This document shows, one piece after another, positions 44,264 to 53,460 of a DNA stretch of 64,000 nucleotides. The stretch spans positions 2,108,001 through 2,172,000 of the forward strand of contig CBDANJ010000008.1 in NCBI GenBank assembly GCA_965197545.1, written 5' to 3'. The position numbers and the translations under genes are program-made. Under the pieces are notes generated by a model. The model ran no database searches. It was not told the DNA's origin and saw nothing but the letters and a program-made list of their open reading frames with translations. The stretch comes from CATOSP01 sp965197545. Its GTDB lineage: Bacteria > Chloroflexota > Dehalococcoidia > Lucifugimonadales > UBA3495. The number at the start of each line of letters is the position of its first letter. The stretch's first letter is position 1.

Positions 44264-44646
44264 CGGACCTCCTCCGCGTGTTGCCTCGAAAATATCTTGC
44301 CAGGCGCGCTTCGATATCCCTTCAATCCACATCCGGGGACCGTCGGCAGACCACCCGTTTCCATCGGACGTGCTGAATTGTATGGGCTGGGTTGGAGGTA
44401 GTCAATTGACGGTATCGCGGCGGGTGCGATCTCACAGATTTCATGATCTAAGACCGTCCAAACCACTATCCCCATCCAGGACCGATCTAATCTCTAACCC
44501 CCCGTCATGACTGAGCCACCCATCTCCCGCCCATCCTGAGCGCAGCGCAGCGGAGTCGAAGGACTTACCAACCATTGTGGTAAACTGCTACCCAGTCTTG
44601 GTTAAGCAGGTTTCGTGACACGCACGACGCGGAAAACTGGACAGAA
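44264..44646. other. Intergenic region with a common dispersed motif
   Basis: No gene seen. The stretch CCTGAGCGCAGCGCAGCGGA with GTCGAAGG after it (44537-44564) looks like one of the short dispersed sequences frequent in GC-rich bacterial intergenic DNA; this is recollection, as I see no second copy in the window. Divergent promoters for the flanking genes must lie here but none is clear. Confidence 0.4.
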
Positions 44647-45210
44647 ATGCAAGCCAAAATAGCGCGGCGAAAGTTCACGTCGAAAGAGTATCACCGAATG
44701 GCCGAGGCCGGCATCTTGCAACCGGATGAGCGGGTCGAGTTGATCGAAGGGGATGTTGTCGAGATGGCCCCCATTGGTAGCCGCCATGCCGCGTGTGTTA
44801 TGCGGCTTTCCTCACTGATAAACAGGCGCGCCGGGGATATAGCGCTGGTAAATCCCCAGAACCCGGTTTTCCTGAGGGAGCACAGCGAGCCGCAGCCGGA
44901 CATTTCCATCCTCCGCCCAAGGGAGGACTTCTATGCAACCGGCCACCCCCGGCCAGATGATATCCTCTTGGTCGTAGAAGTATCGGATACCACCCTGGAG
45001 TATGACCGAGGCCGAAAAGTCCCCCTGTACGCCAGGGCCAACGTGCCTGAAGTCTGGCTGGTCGACCTGAATAACGCCAGAGTTGAAGTGTACACGGAGC
45101 CCGAAACCAATGGGTACCGGCAAGTGTCCGTCATTACTGGAGATGAACTCCTAACGCCCCAGAGCCTCCCACAACTTTCGGTCACTCCCCGGGAAATATT
45201 GGGAACTTAG
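44647..45210 (+). CDS. Uma2-family (DUF820) PD-(D/E)xK nuclease-like protein
   Basis: 187 residues. MAEAGILQPDERVELIEGDV is the family opening. The nuclease core is visible as QPDISILRP (catalytic Asp), LLVVEVSDTTLEYDRGRK (E-x-S...K) and VPEVWLVDL. Cellular role of these proteins is unclear; they are often multi-copy in Chloroflexota and Cyanobacteria. Stands alone. Confidence 0.88.
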   Translation: MQAKIARRKFTSKEYHRMAEAGILQPDERVELIEGDVVEMAPIGSRHAACVMRLSSLINRRAGDIALVNPQNPVFLREHSEPQPDISILRPREDFYATGHPRPDDILLVVEVSDTTLEYDRGRKVPLYARANVPEVWLVDLNNARVEVYTEPETNGYRQVSVITGDELLTPQSLPQLSVTPREILGT

Positions 45211-45318
45211 TTTTTGTCCTGGAACCAACGCAGACTCTGTTCAAGGCCATATTGCCAGGTGGGCATCCGCCAGCAGACTGGCGGGCCCACTCCATCAGCG
45301 ACTCCGGAGGTGTAGCCC

Positions 45319-47016
45319 GTGGCAGAAACATTCAAGGCTGGCGAGGCCGTAATCGAGATATTAAGGCAGGAAGGGGTGTCCCACATCTTCGGGATCGTCG
45401 GTTCCTCTTTCCTCGATATCCTCGACCCGCTTTACGACCGTGACGACCTAAGCTTCATCGGGGTCCGCCACGAGCAAGGCGCAGCCCTCATGGCTGACGG
45501 CTTTAGCCGCATCTCCGGCGCTCCCAGCGTGTGCCTGGCGACCAACGGCCCTGGCGTCCTCAACCTGACCTACGGCATAGGCTCCGCATTCGTGGCGCAC
45601 TCCCCTGTCGTGGTCATCGCCCCCTCCGCCTCCCGGGAGCACCAATACCGGGGCTCGACCCAGGAATTCGACCAGGTCGCCCTGTTTCGTCCAATCACCA
45701 AAGCCGCCTTTCCTATCAACAAGATCGAGCGCCTCCCCGATGCCCTGAGGCATGCGTTTCGCGTCGCCACCTCCGGCAAGATGGGACCGGTGTTGTTGGA
45801 CATACCCCGTGACCTCCTGCCTGGGGCCGAAGTCGAATTGGACCGGCTAGCCCCAGACCAGTACCGATCTGGGCAAACACGCAACCCAGGGGACCGCAAT
45901 CTGGTCCAAAGGGCCGCAAACCTCCTGCTTGGCGCGCAACGGCCCGTCATTCTGGCCGGAGGCGGAGTCCAGTGGAGCAATGCCAGCGACGAAGTGTGCC
46001 GGTTGGCCGACATTACGGGCGCAGCCATCGTGACGTCCTACGGACGGGCCGACGCGGTGCCCAACGACCATCCTCACTTCCTCGGGCACCTGGGAAGGTT
46101 GGGGGCGGAAGAAGGGGCCGAGGCCATCCGCCAGGCCGACGTTATCCTTGCAGTCGGCACCCGCTTGGGACAATCGACCACTTTCTTCGACAACCGCTTC
46201 ATAACTCCAGACGCCAACATCATTCAAATCGAGATTGATCCCGAGGAACTGGGGCGCAATTACCCCGTCTCTGTCGGAATCGAGGGTGACGCCAAAGCGG
46301 TGATGCAAGGGTTGCTGGGGCGCGTCCAAGACGCCGAACCGCGCCCCAACTCACAGTGGACCGGTGAGATCGCGGACTGGTTCGCCCGGCGCAAGAGGCG
46401 CTTGGAAGACGAAGGGAGGCTCGATTCCCTGCCGATCAAGCCTCAGAGGGTCTACGCCGAGCTTCGCCGGGTAATGCCCAGGGACGCCATAGTAGCCCTG
46501 GACGCGGGCCTCGCCCCCAACTTCGGCCAAGACCGTCTCTACTACTACGAACCACGCAGCCTCATGACGTCGTTGGACCTCGGAGGACTGGGGTTCAGCT
46601 TCCCCGCTTCCCTCGGCGCAAAGTTCGCGGCCCCCAACCGGCCTGTGGTCAACTTCAACGGCGACGGCGGGTTCATGTTTAACGCCCAGGAGTTCTCCAC
46701 AGCGGTCCAATACGGCCTGAAAGTAATCTCAGTGGTTATGAACAATAACTGCTGGGGCTCGGAGAAAGCATATCAACGCTACGGCTTCAACGAGCGTTAC
46801 GTCGGGGCGGACACGATCAATCCGCGCTTCGACCAATTCGCCGAATTGTTTGGCGGCACAGGGTTTTACGTGGAGAGGCCTGAAGACATTGGCGACGTGT
46901 TCTTGGAAGCCCTTGACGCCGACGGACCAAGCATCATCGAAATCCCGACCGACCCTGACGAGATGCCCCGTCCCGCACGACTCGCCGAGGTGCAGGCGCC
47001 CCAAGCCCGTTCTTAG
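45319..47016 (+). CDS. Thiamine-diphosphate enzyme of the acetolactate synthase / Xsc type
   Basis: 565 residues with the three ThDP-enzyme domains. GIVGSSFLDILDPLY and RHEQGAALMADGFSR contain the catalytic glutamate region, and the C-terminal ThDP site is NGDGGFMFNAQEFSTA followed by NNNCWG (GDG...NN motif). The NNNCWGSEKAYQRYGF region and GSSFLD resemble sulfoacetaldehyde acetyltransferase more than housekeeping acetolactate synthase. No small regulatory subunit follows. The start is GTG at 45319 with GGAGG upstream. The substrate is not decided by sequence. Confidence 0.8.
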   Translation: MAETFKAGEAVIEILRQEGVSHIFGIVGSSFLDILDPLYDRDDLSFIGVRHEQGAALMADGFSRISGAPSVCLATNGPGVLNLTYGIGSAFVAHSPVVVIAPSASREHQYRGSTQEFDQVALFRPITKAAFPINKIERLPDALRHAFRVATSGKMGPVLLDIPRDLLPGAEVELDRLAPDQYRSGQTRNPGDRNLVQRAANLLLGAQRPVILAGGGVQWSNASDEVCRLADITGAAIVTSYGRADAVPNDHPHFLGHLGRLGAEEGAEAIRQADVILAVGTRLGQSTTFFDNRFITPDANIIQIEIDPEELGRNYPVSVGIEGDAKAVMQGLLGRVQDAEPRPNSQWTGEIADWFARRKRRLEDEGRLDSLPIKPQRVYAELRRVMPRDAIVALDAGLAPNFGQDRLYYYEPRSLMTSLDLGGLGFSFPASLGAKFAAPNRPVVNFNGDGGFMFNAQEFSTAVQYGLKVISVVMNNNCWGSEKAYQRYGFNERYVGADTINPRFDQFAELFGGTGFYVERPEDIGDVFLEALDADGPSIIEIPTDPDEMPRPARLAEVQAPQARS

Positions 47017-47049
47017 CCACCCAAAATCACTAAGACCGCGAAAGGCAAA

Positions 47050-47409
47050 ATGGAAGCCCCACTTTTACCTACCGAAGTGTCTATTGGAGATCAGGCCATA
47101 GTGGTGGTGTGGAACGATGGCCACCGCAGCCCCTATCCACACCGCTATCTACGGCTCCGGTGTCCCTGCGCCAGTTGCGTCGACGAAATGAGTGGGCGGC
47201 CTCGATTGGACCCGGAATCGGTGCCGCGGGACGTTAAGGCGTTGGACCAAATGCCCGTCGGCAACTACGCGCTGCAATTTCTCTGGAGCGACACACACTA
47301 CACCGGTATCTACACCTACCGTTGGATGCGGTCCCTATGCACCTGCATACCTTGCAACGAGGCAAGGGGCGGGGATGAACCTCCACCGGGAAGGCCGCCC
47401 AGGCGATAG
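47050..47409 (+). CDS. DUF971 / GBBH-like N-terminal domain protein
   Basis: 119 residues. VVWNDGHRSPYPHRYLRLRC followed by PCASCVDE with a Cys triad matches DUF971, the domain also found at the N-terminus of gamma-butyrobetaine hydroxylase. Stand-alone forms are linked to iron-sulfur metabolism by genomic context. The C-terminal half has YALQFLWSDTHYTGIYTYRW, typical of the family, and a further CTCIPC. It starts 33 bases after the ThDP enzyme. Confidence 0.85.
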   Translation: MEAPLLPTEVSIGDQAIVVVWNDGHRSPYPHRYLRLRCPCASCVDEMSGRPRLDPESVPRDVKALDQMPVGNYALQFLWSDTHYTGIYTYRWMRSLCTCIPCNEARGGDEPPPGRPPRR

Positions 47410-47550
47410 CCGCTTTTCGGGCCCGGCTGGCATCGTGGAACGCGCCGGTCCCAAAAACCGGTGGGGTTGGACCGGCCGGACACGCCGCCGGTGTGCCGCA
47501 CGAAACGCCCGGACCCCAGATGTCTGAAACCGGCGGGCGCGTGGAGTCAA

Positions 47551-47799
47551 TCAGGAAGCCGGGCCGTCCTCCGGGGTCGTGGCGGGCTCGGTGCGGTCGT
47601 GGGGCCTCAGTGGGCGCTGGGTCGAACGTTTGAGCCGGGGGGCGGTGAAAGTGTCTGACTTGAAGGAAAATGTGGTTAACTGGCGCTGGGCCGGATCACC
47701 GCACGCCTCGCACTGGGCCGGATCATCCGCCTGGGAAACCGGCCGCATAAGGTCGAACTCGGTATCGCATTCGGCGCAATAATATTCGTAAATCGGCAT
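47551..47799 (-). CDS. FmdB-type zinc ribbon protein
   Basis: 82 residues. MPIYEYYCAECDTEFD and CEACG form the CxxC...CxxC zinc ribbon of the FmdB family. The C-terminal half is charged and disordered. Proposed to be regulatory; the true role is unknown. Transcribed away from the FAD enzyme at 47951. Confidence 0.9.
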   Translation of the reverse strand: MPIYEYYCAECDTEFDLMRPVSQADDPAQCEACGDPAQRQLTTFSFKSDTFTAPRLKRSTQRPLRPHDRTEPATTPEDGPAS

Positions 47800-47950
47800 G
47801 GCTACCCCCTTGATATTATCTGAATTCTACCCGGCGCATGGCTAGAATGTCACGCGGCCCCGCGGTTCTAATCTTTCCATGTCTTAAGCCTTAATTCTCC
47901 TTCACAGCCTGATTCTGAATAGATCAAATTCCCAAGACGGGGGTGTCGAA

Positions 47951-49078
47951 ATGGCGGAAACCAGCGATGTAGTGATAGTCGGTGGGGGCGCGGCAGGAAG
48001 CGCCGTGGCATATTACCTCTCCCTGGCAGGAGTGAAAGCGACCATCGTCGAGAAGGAGGGTGTCGCCAGCCAGGCGTCGGGATTCTCCGCAGGGGGCCTG
48101 AACCCCCTTCAAGGCGCTGAGATACCTGGCAGGCTGGGAGCCTTGGCCTGGGCGTCCTACCTCCTGCACCTGGCTCTGTGGGAAGAGCTTCCTGAAGAGA
48201 CTGGCATCGGCTACGACGGACGTGTCATGTCCGCCATTCGTCTGGCTTTCGAAGAGTCCGAACTGCCTGAACTACAGGAAACTCTAGACGTCTTCGGCGG
48301 CGCCGCTGGCTTCGAAGCCCGATGGCTGGACCCCAGCGAACTTTCGGCCCTGGAACCACGTGTAACCACCAAAGCGGTCAGGGCCCTATTGACCAGGGGC
48401 AACGCAGCCGTCGATAGCCAAAGGTACACCCAAGCCCTCGTCGAAGCGGCGAAGAAACGGGGCGCATCGGTCCGCCCGGGAGAGATTCAGGGGCTTGAGA
48501 CCTCCGGCGCGCGCGTCACCAGTGTAAAACTCTCGGAGGGTTCCATATCCTGCGGCCTAGTAGTCCTGGCAATGGGCCCATGGTCACGCCTGGCCGAGCC
48601 GTGGCTCAATACCTACATCCCCGTCGACCCTTTGAAGGGCGAGATCCTACGAATGGAGTTGCCGGGACCTCCAATCCGGCACGACATATCCGGCGGGGGC
48701 GGCTCCACCTACTCCAAACCTGATGGCCTGGTCTGGTGCGGCGCCACTGAGGAATGGAAAGGATTCGATAAGTCTCTGACGGACTCAGCGGAAAAGTCCC
48801 TCCGAAGCCGGGCGGAAAGGTTGGTCCCAGACCTCGCTGACGCCAAGGTAGCCATGCACACCGCCTGCCTTCGTCCGGTCACTCCGGACTGGCTGCCGAT
48901 AATCGGACGACCTCAAGGCTGGGAGAACGTATACCTGGCCACCGGAGCGGGTAAGAAAGGCGTGCTGCTCAGCCCAGGCATGGGAAAGGCGGTAGAGGGA
49001 CTGATTTGCCACGGCGAAACCAGTCTCCCCATCGGCGGCTTCGGCCCGGAACGGTTCGCGGCTATGGGCGCGGCTTAA
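47951..49078 (+). CDS. FAD-dependent amino acid oxidase-like protein (DAO family)
   Basis: 375 residues. VVIVGGGAAGSAVAYYLSLAG is the FAD dinucleotide fold (residues 7-27) and ASGFSAGGLNP the following conserved loop. GPWSRLAEPWLN, the PLKGEILRM stretch and the C-terminal TGAGKKGVLLSPGMGKAV complete a glycine oxidase / D-amino acid dehydrogenase-like enzyme. The substrate is not known. It precedes cysS by 63 bases. Confidence 0.85.
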   Translation: MAETSDVVIVGGGAAGSAVAYYLSLAGVKATIVEKEGVASQASGFSAGGLNPLQGAEIPGRLGALAWASYLLHLALWEELPEETGIGYDGRVMSAIRLAFEESELPELQETLDVFGGAAGFEARWLDPSELSALEPRVTTKAVRALLTRGNAAVDSQRYTQALVEAAKKRGASVRPGEIQGLETSGARVTSVKLSEGSISCGLVVLAMGPWSRLAEPWLNTYIPVDPLKGEILRMELPGPPIRHDISGGGGSTYSKPDGLVWCGATEEWKGFDKSLTDSAEKSLRSRAERLVPDLADAKVAMHTACLRPVTPDWLPIIGRPQGWENVYLATGAGKKGVLLSPGMGKAVEGLICHGETSLPIGGFGPERFAAMGAA

Positions 49079-49141
49079 TGCAAAACAGTCCTGGAACGTG
49101 CTAAACTTCCCGGTACACCCACGGCGGAAGGGGGCCTCGTT

Positions 49142-51343
49142 TTGCTGCGAATTTACAACACATTGACCAAACAGACCGAAGAGATAGAGCCGATCAAACC
49201 GGATTCGGTCACCATGTACACCTGTGGGCCCACCGTCTACCGCGACGCCCACATAGGCAATTTGCGCACCTACATGATGGCCGACTGGATCCGCCGGGTC
49301 ATCCAGGCCAACGGGTACGAAGTCTACCAGATCAAGAACATCACCGACGTGGGCCACATGCGTCAGGAACTAGTGGAGGCCGGCGGTGATAAGGTTATCA
49401 TGGCGGCTCTTTCCGAGGGCCGCACGGTGGAAGATATTACCCAGCACTACGCCGGCCTGTTCCACCGGGACGAAGCCCTCCTGAACATCTTGCCCGCCCA
49501 TGTGTATCCTTGGGCTACTGGACACATCCCAGAGATGGTGTCCATGGTCGAGACCCTAATGGGCAACGAATTCGCCTACGAAAAGGGCGGCAACATTTAC
49601 TTCGACGTTGCCCGCTTCACCGAATACGGAAAGCTCTCCCGCAACACCGGCGCGGACTTGTTGGAAGGAGTGCGGGCCGAGGCCGATCCCCTCAAGAAAG
49701 ACCCCAGAGACTTCACGCTATGGAAGGCCGCCGAGCCAGGCCGGGACTACAAGTGGGGCAGCCCCTGGGGCGACGGCTTCCCCGGCTGGCACATCGAGTG
49801 TTCCGCCATGGCCCACAAATACCTGGGCGAAGAGTTCGACATCCATACCGGCGGTGTCGACAACATTTTCCCGCACCACGAAGACGAGATTGCCCAGAGC
49901 GAGGCCGCCTTTGGCCATCCACACGTCCGCTACTGGGTACACGCCCAGCACCTGCTCGCCGACGGAGCCAAGATGGCCAAGTCATCGGGCAATGTGTTCC
50001 TCATCGAAGAGCTGATTTCCCGGGGCTTTGACCCTCTCTCGTTCCGCTACCTCTGTATGACCGTCAGGTACCGGCACCGGATGAATTTCACCTTCAACTC
50101 CCTTCGCGCAGCGGAAAAGGCCCTGACCAACCTTCGCAACCGGGTTTGGGTCTGGCAGACCCAGGCCGGAGCGGCCGGGCCCCAGGAAGACGTGGAGATA
50201 TGGCGGCGAAAGTTCTGGGAACTGGTGGAAAACGACCTGGACCTACCCGGAGCCCTCGCATTGACCTGGGAGATGTCCCGCTCAGAGTTGCCCCCGGTCG
50301 ACAAGCTTGGGCTGCTCCTGGAGTTCGATAAGATTTTCGGTCTGGACTTGGACAAGGTCCCGGCGGCCTACGAGGTCCCTGAACTGGTCGGCGCAACCGT
50401 CGGAGAACGGAGCAGCTTGAGGCAACAGTCCGACTTTCAACATGCGGACGCCCTGCGTGACAACGTGCTTTCCCAGGGCTTCATGGTGGAGGACACCGCC
50501 GCGGCGTCACGCATCCGGCCCAAGACCGCCTTGGAGAAACAGAGCGAGCTATGGCCGTCGGTCTCGTCTTCCCGAGAGGTGGAATCTTTCTTGGACCGGC
50601 CTTCACAGTACGATTTTACCTTCATCCTCAACGCCTACAGCCATCCGTGGGACGTACAGCGGTGCGTGACCAGCATGCAACGCTATCCCGGCAGATTCTC
50701 CAGCGAAATCATAGTCGTCGACAACGGCTCCACGGACGGCACGGGAGAGTGGTTGGAGGAGTTTCAGGCGAGTCACGACTCGGTCCGAGTGATCCATTGC
50801 GACCACAACGTTGGAGACGCCGCCGGGAAGAACATCGCCATCAAGCAAAGCCTGGGCAAGAACGTGATCATCCTCGACGGCTCAGCGGAAGTAGTCGGTG
50901 AGATACTGGACACCATTTCCGAGAAGCTGTCCGACGATTCAGTGGGTATATTCGGTCCGTTTGGGCTAACCACCGACGACCTGCAACACTTCCACGAAGA
51001 GGTGGACCAGGGTGACGCGGACGCCATGCAAGCCTATTGCATGACATTCCGCAGGGACAAGGTCAACGATGTGGGGTTGATGCGTGAGTGTTTCCGCTTC
51101 TACCGCAACTTGGACATCGACTATTGCTTCCAATTCAAGGACAAGGGATACCGTGTGGTGGCCGACGCCACTCTCCCCCTGGTCCGCCACGAACACCGTC
51201 TCTGGACCGAGTTGGACGAAGGACAACGCGACGAGCTTAGCCGCAAGAACTTCGGCAGATTCCTCCGGCGCTGGGGCAACCGCCCGGACCTGCTGATCAC
51301 CGCCGGCGGCCAGGGTTTCGGCAACACCTTCTTCCATCACTAG
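49142..51343 (+). CDS. cysS: Cysteinyl-tRNA synthetase fused to a GT2 glycosyltransferase-like domain
   Basis: 733 residues, against about 460 for normal CysRS. Residues 1-460 form a complete CysRS: TCGPTVYRDAHIGN (zinc Cys28 and HIGH-type motif), ECSAM (Cys220), FPHHEDE (zinc histidine), KMAKS (KMSKS motif, 277-281), and the normal end DALRDNVLSQGFMVEDT. After a linker, residues about 490-720 look like a family 2 glycosyltransferase: FTFILNAYSHP, EIIVVDNGSTDGTGEWLEEF, then IDYCFQFKDKGYRVV and a VRHEH that resembles the usual end. The central DxD is not clear (LDGSAE), so activity is uncertain. No stop or shift separates the parts. TTG start at 49142 with GGAAGGGGG 7 bases upstream. Confidence 0.9.
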   Translation: MLRIYNTLTKQTEEIEPIKPDSVTMYTCGPTVYRDAHIGNLRTYMMADWIRRVIQANGYEVYQIKNITDVGHMRQELVEAGGDKVIMAALSEGRTVEDITQHYAGLFHRDEALLNILPAHVYPWATGHIPEMVSMVETLMGNEFAYEKGGNIYFDVARFTEYGKLSRNTGADLLEGVRAEADPLKKDPRDFTLWKAAEPGRDYKWGSPWGDGFPGWHIECSAMAHKYLGEEFDIHTGGVDNIFPHHEDEIAQSEAAFGHPHVRYWVHAQHLLADGAKMAKSSGNVFLIEELISRGFDPLSFRYLCMTVRYRHRMNFTFNSLRAAEKALTNLRNRVWVWQTQAGAAGPQEDVEIWRRKFWELVENDLDLPGALALTWEMSRSELPPVDKLGLLLEFDKIFGLDLDKVPAAYEVPELVGATVGERSSLRQQSDFQHADALRDNVLSQGFMVEDTAAASRIRPKTALEKQSELWPSVSSSREVESFLDRPSQYDFTFILNAYSHPWDVQRCVTSMQRYPGRFSSEIIVVDNGSTDGTGEWLEEFQASHDSVRVIHCDHNVGDAAGKNIAIKQSLGKNVIILDGSAEVVGEILDTISEKLSDDSVGIFGPFGLTTDDLQHFHEEVDQGDADAMQAYCMTFRRDKVNDVGLMRECFRFYRNLDIDYCFQFKDKGYRVVADATLPLVRHEHRLWTELDEGQRDELSRKNFGRFLRRWGNRPDLLITAGGQGFGNTFFHH

Positions 51344-51577
51344 TACTCCACCGACCCTGCGTCGTAAACTTTGTGGCTCCGGGTAGGGTATCCTCCGCAT
51401 TCGGTCCTACGGGCTAGGACGACCTGTGTTTAAGAACACCCCGGATGAATCAAGCTCGTTTTTAAGAATTGCCCGCCAACACGGTCCGACGAAACCCGGC
51501 CAATGGTAAGCGGCCATTAACGAAGAGAACCACCTGACTCATGCACGGGATTGACGCATTATTCGCATAATATTGAG

Positions 51578-51606
51578 TTATCCACGCATTCTCAGACCTA
51601 TCCACA
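51578..51606 (+). other. Pair of DnaA-box-like sites in a 370-base gap
   Basis: TTATCCACG (51578-51586) and CTATCCACA (51598-51606), in the same orientation and 20 bases apart, sit next to an A/T-rich stretch (51559-51577). Each differs by one base from TTATCCACA. The rest of 51344-51709 has no gene and no further clear boxes. Confidence 0.35.
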
Positions 51607-51709
51607 TCCGGATTTCGGCCTTGACCGCGCCTACCGGTAATGCTAAATTCGTATCCATCCCAAGTATAGGCGGCCAGTGCTCATCTAGCTCGCGCAAGAG
51701 CCCCCAAGT

Positions 51710-52690
51710 ATGACCGAAGTTTCCAGGAGGCTTTTGGCCGGAGACAGGCGAGTGCTGTCGAGGGTCCTCTCTCAACTCGAGAGCGGAGACTCCTCAGCCT
51801 CTGAGATTCTCGAAGAGGTAGACCGCCACACCGGGGCGGCTTACACCATCGGCATCACAGGCCCCCCGGGCGCTGGGAAAAGCACGATAGTCGACCAGCT
51901 TACCGGGGTTCTGAGGCGAGAGGGCAAGACCGTGGGAGTCCTGGGGGTGGACCCCACGAGCCCCTATACAGGCGGGGCCTTGCTCGGCGACCGCATTCGA
52001 ATGCAGCGCCATTACCTCGACCCTGGAGTGTTCATCCGCAGCGTGGCCACACGAGGACAATCCGGTGGGCTCCCTCGGATCGTGAAGGGCATGGCCAGAC
52101 TGCTCGACGCCGCCAATAACGATGTCGTGTTGGTCGAAACTGTGGGTGTTGGACAGACGGAGTTGGGAATAATGGGGGTCGCGGATACCGTCCTGGTGAC
52201 AATGAACCCGGAGTCAGGGGACGCCATCCAAGCCCTCAAAGCGGGCATCATGGAGATAGCCGACATCTACGTGGTCAACAAAGCAGACCGTGAAGGCGCC
52301 AACCAGATGGCGGCGGCCATTACCGCGATGCTCAGGATCGGACCCACTCATCCGACCTGGCTCCCTCCAGTGGTCCTGACCCAGGCCCAATCGGGCGAAG
52401 GAATCCCGGAACTCTGGAATAAAGTCCAGGAACACCGGGACTACATCAACGGTTCCGGAGAGTTGGACCGGAAACGGACCGAACGGCGGAAGGCCGAATT
52501 CGTGGAGACTGTCCACGAAGAATTGGGCCGGCGGCTCAGAGCGCTGCTAGAAGCCGACCCGGAACTGATCGCGACCCTGGAGCAGGTCGCAAACGGAGCG
52601 GCGGAGCCATACTCCTCCGCCCTCGAATTCCTTGATTCCTCCAAAGGGCCGGTCCATTGGATTACCCACCAGGCCCCGCGGGAAGGCTGA
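51710..52690 (+). CDS. meaB: MeaB/ArgK GTPase, chaperone of B12-dependent acyl-CoA mutase
   Basis: 326 residues of a G3E-family GTPase. Walker A GPPGAGKST, DPTSPYTGGALLGDRIRM (switch I), ETVGVGQTE (Walker B/switch II), and NKAD (base specificity) are all present. MeaB loads and protects adenosylcobalamin in methylmalonyl-CoA mutase. The mutase itself is not in the window. This gives a consumer for the cobalamin pathway encoded upstream. Confidence 0.95.
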   Translation: MTEVSRRLLAGDRRVLSRVLSQLESGDSSASEILEEVDRHTGAAYTIGITGPPGAGKSTIVDQLTGVLRREGKTVGVLGVDPTSPYTGGALLGDRIRMQRHYLDPGVFIRSVATRGQSGGLPRIVKGMARLLDAANNDVVLVETVGVGQTELGIMGVADTVLVTMNPESGDAIQALKAGIMEIADIYVVNKADREGANQMAAAITAMLRIGPTHPTWLPPVVLTQAQSGEGIPELWNKVQEHRDYINGSGELDRKRTERRKAEFVETVHEELGRRLRALLEADPELIATLEQVANGAAEPYSSALEFLDSSKGPVHWITHQAPREG

Positions 52691-52761
52691 CCGTCGTCAG
52701 CCAGCCAGATTCCCGGACCAAGCCACACTTTCCCATAATAAGCATAACGCGGAGAGACGAT

Positions 52762-53397
52762 ATGATCTTTGGGGTGGATCTTAGAGCCTCACCTACTCGC
52801 CCAACCTCTGTAGCGGTACTTGACCACGATGGCCGCCTTTGCTCCCTCGCCTCCATGAGCCAGGACGAGGAGATCGCCGGCATCGGGAAGAAAGGCCAGT
52901 CCAGTCTTATAGCGATTGGGTCCCCTCTCAGCCTGCCCAAGGGGCTTTGCTGCCTGGAGACTACCTGTCCTTGCGAGACTGATATGCCTCAATCCAAGGG
53001 CCGACAGGCGGAGATGGAACTCTCCCGGATGAAGATAAGCTGCTTCTTCACGAACAAGCGGTCGATTATGAGAACTTTGATCTACCGGGGCATTAGAGTC
53101 GCCGATCAGCTTCGGAGTAGGGGGCACAAGGTGATCGAGGTCTACCCTCACGCATCCAAGGTGGTCCTGTTCGGTGACAAGATTCCACCTAAGAAGAGTC
53201 CGAAAAGCCTGCCTTTCATGAAGGACCAACTGAGCCCCATGGTAGACGGCTTGGACCCGCACCTGAAGACGTTGGACGCGAATCGATGCAACGCGATCCT
53301 CAACGCGTACACCGGACTGCTGCACCACCAGGAAGAAACGGACTCCCTGGGTACCGAAGATGAAGGTTGGGTCGTATTGCCTCGCCTGCCCCGGTAG
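52762..53397 (+). CDS. DUF429 family protein
   Basis: 211 residues with the RNase H-like pattern of DUF429: FGVDLRASPTRPTSVAVLD at the N-terminus, IAIGSPLSLPKG in place of the usual IDAPL, and RGIRVADQLRSRGHKVIEVYPHAS. A cysteine-rich insert (CCLETTCPCET) follows. Function unknown. ATG at 52762 has GGAGAG upstream; the frame extends 35 codons further but overlaps meaB. Predicted convergent with the slipin gene. Confidence 0.8.
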   Translation: MIFGVDLRASPTRPTSVAVLDHDGRLCSLASMSQDEEIAGIGKKGQSSLIAIGSPLSLPKGLCCLETTCPCETDMPQSKGRQAEMELSRMKISCFFTNKRSIMRTLIYRGIRVADQLRSRGHKVIEVYPHASKVVLFGDKIPPKKSPKSLPFMKDQLSPMVDGLDPHLKTLDANRCNAILNAYTGLLHHQEETDSLGTEDEGWVVLPRLPR

Positions 53398-53408
53398 CGG
53401 CGAGACGC

Positions 53409-53439
53409 GCATAGGCCGCCCGACGAGGGCAGCCTATGC
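53409..53439. terminator. Bidirectional hairpin between convergent genes
   Basis: GCATAGG (53409-53415) pairs with CCTATGC (53433-53439), with a further inner GCCC/GGGC pairing. It lies between the stops of DUF429 and the slipin gene and could terminate both. No clear T-run. Confidence 0.5.
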
Positions 53440-53460
53440 AACTGCTTTAACTGGCAACCA

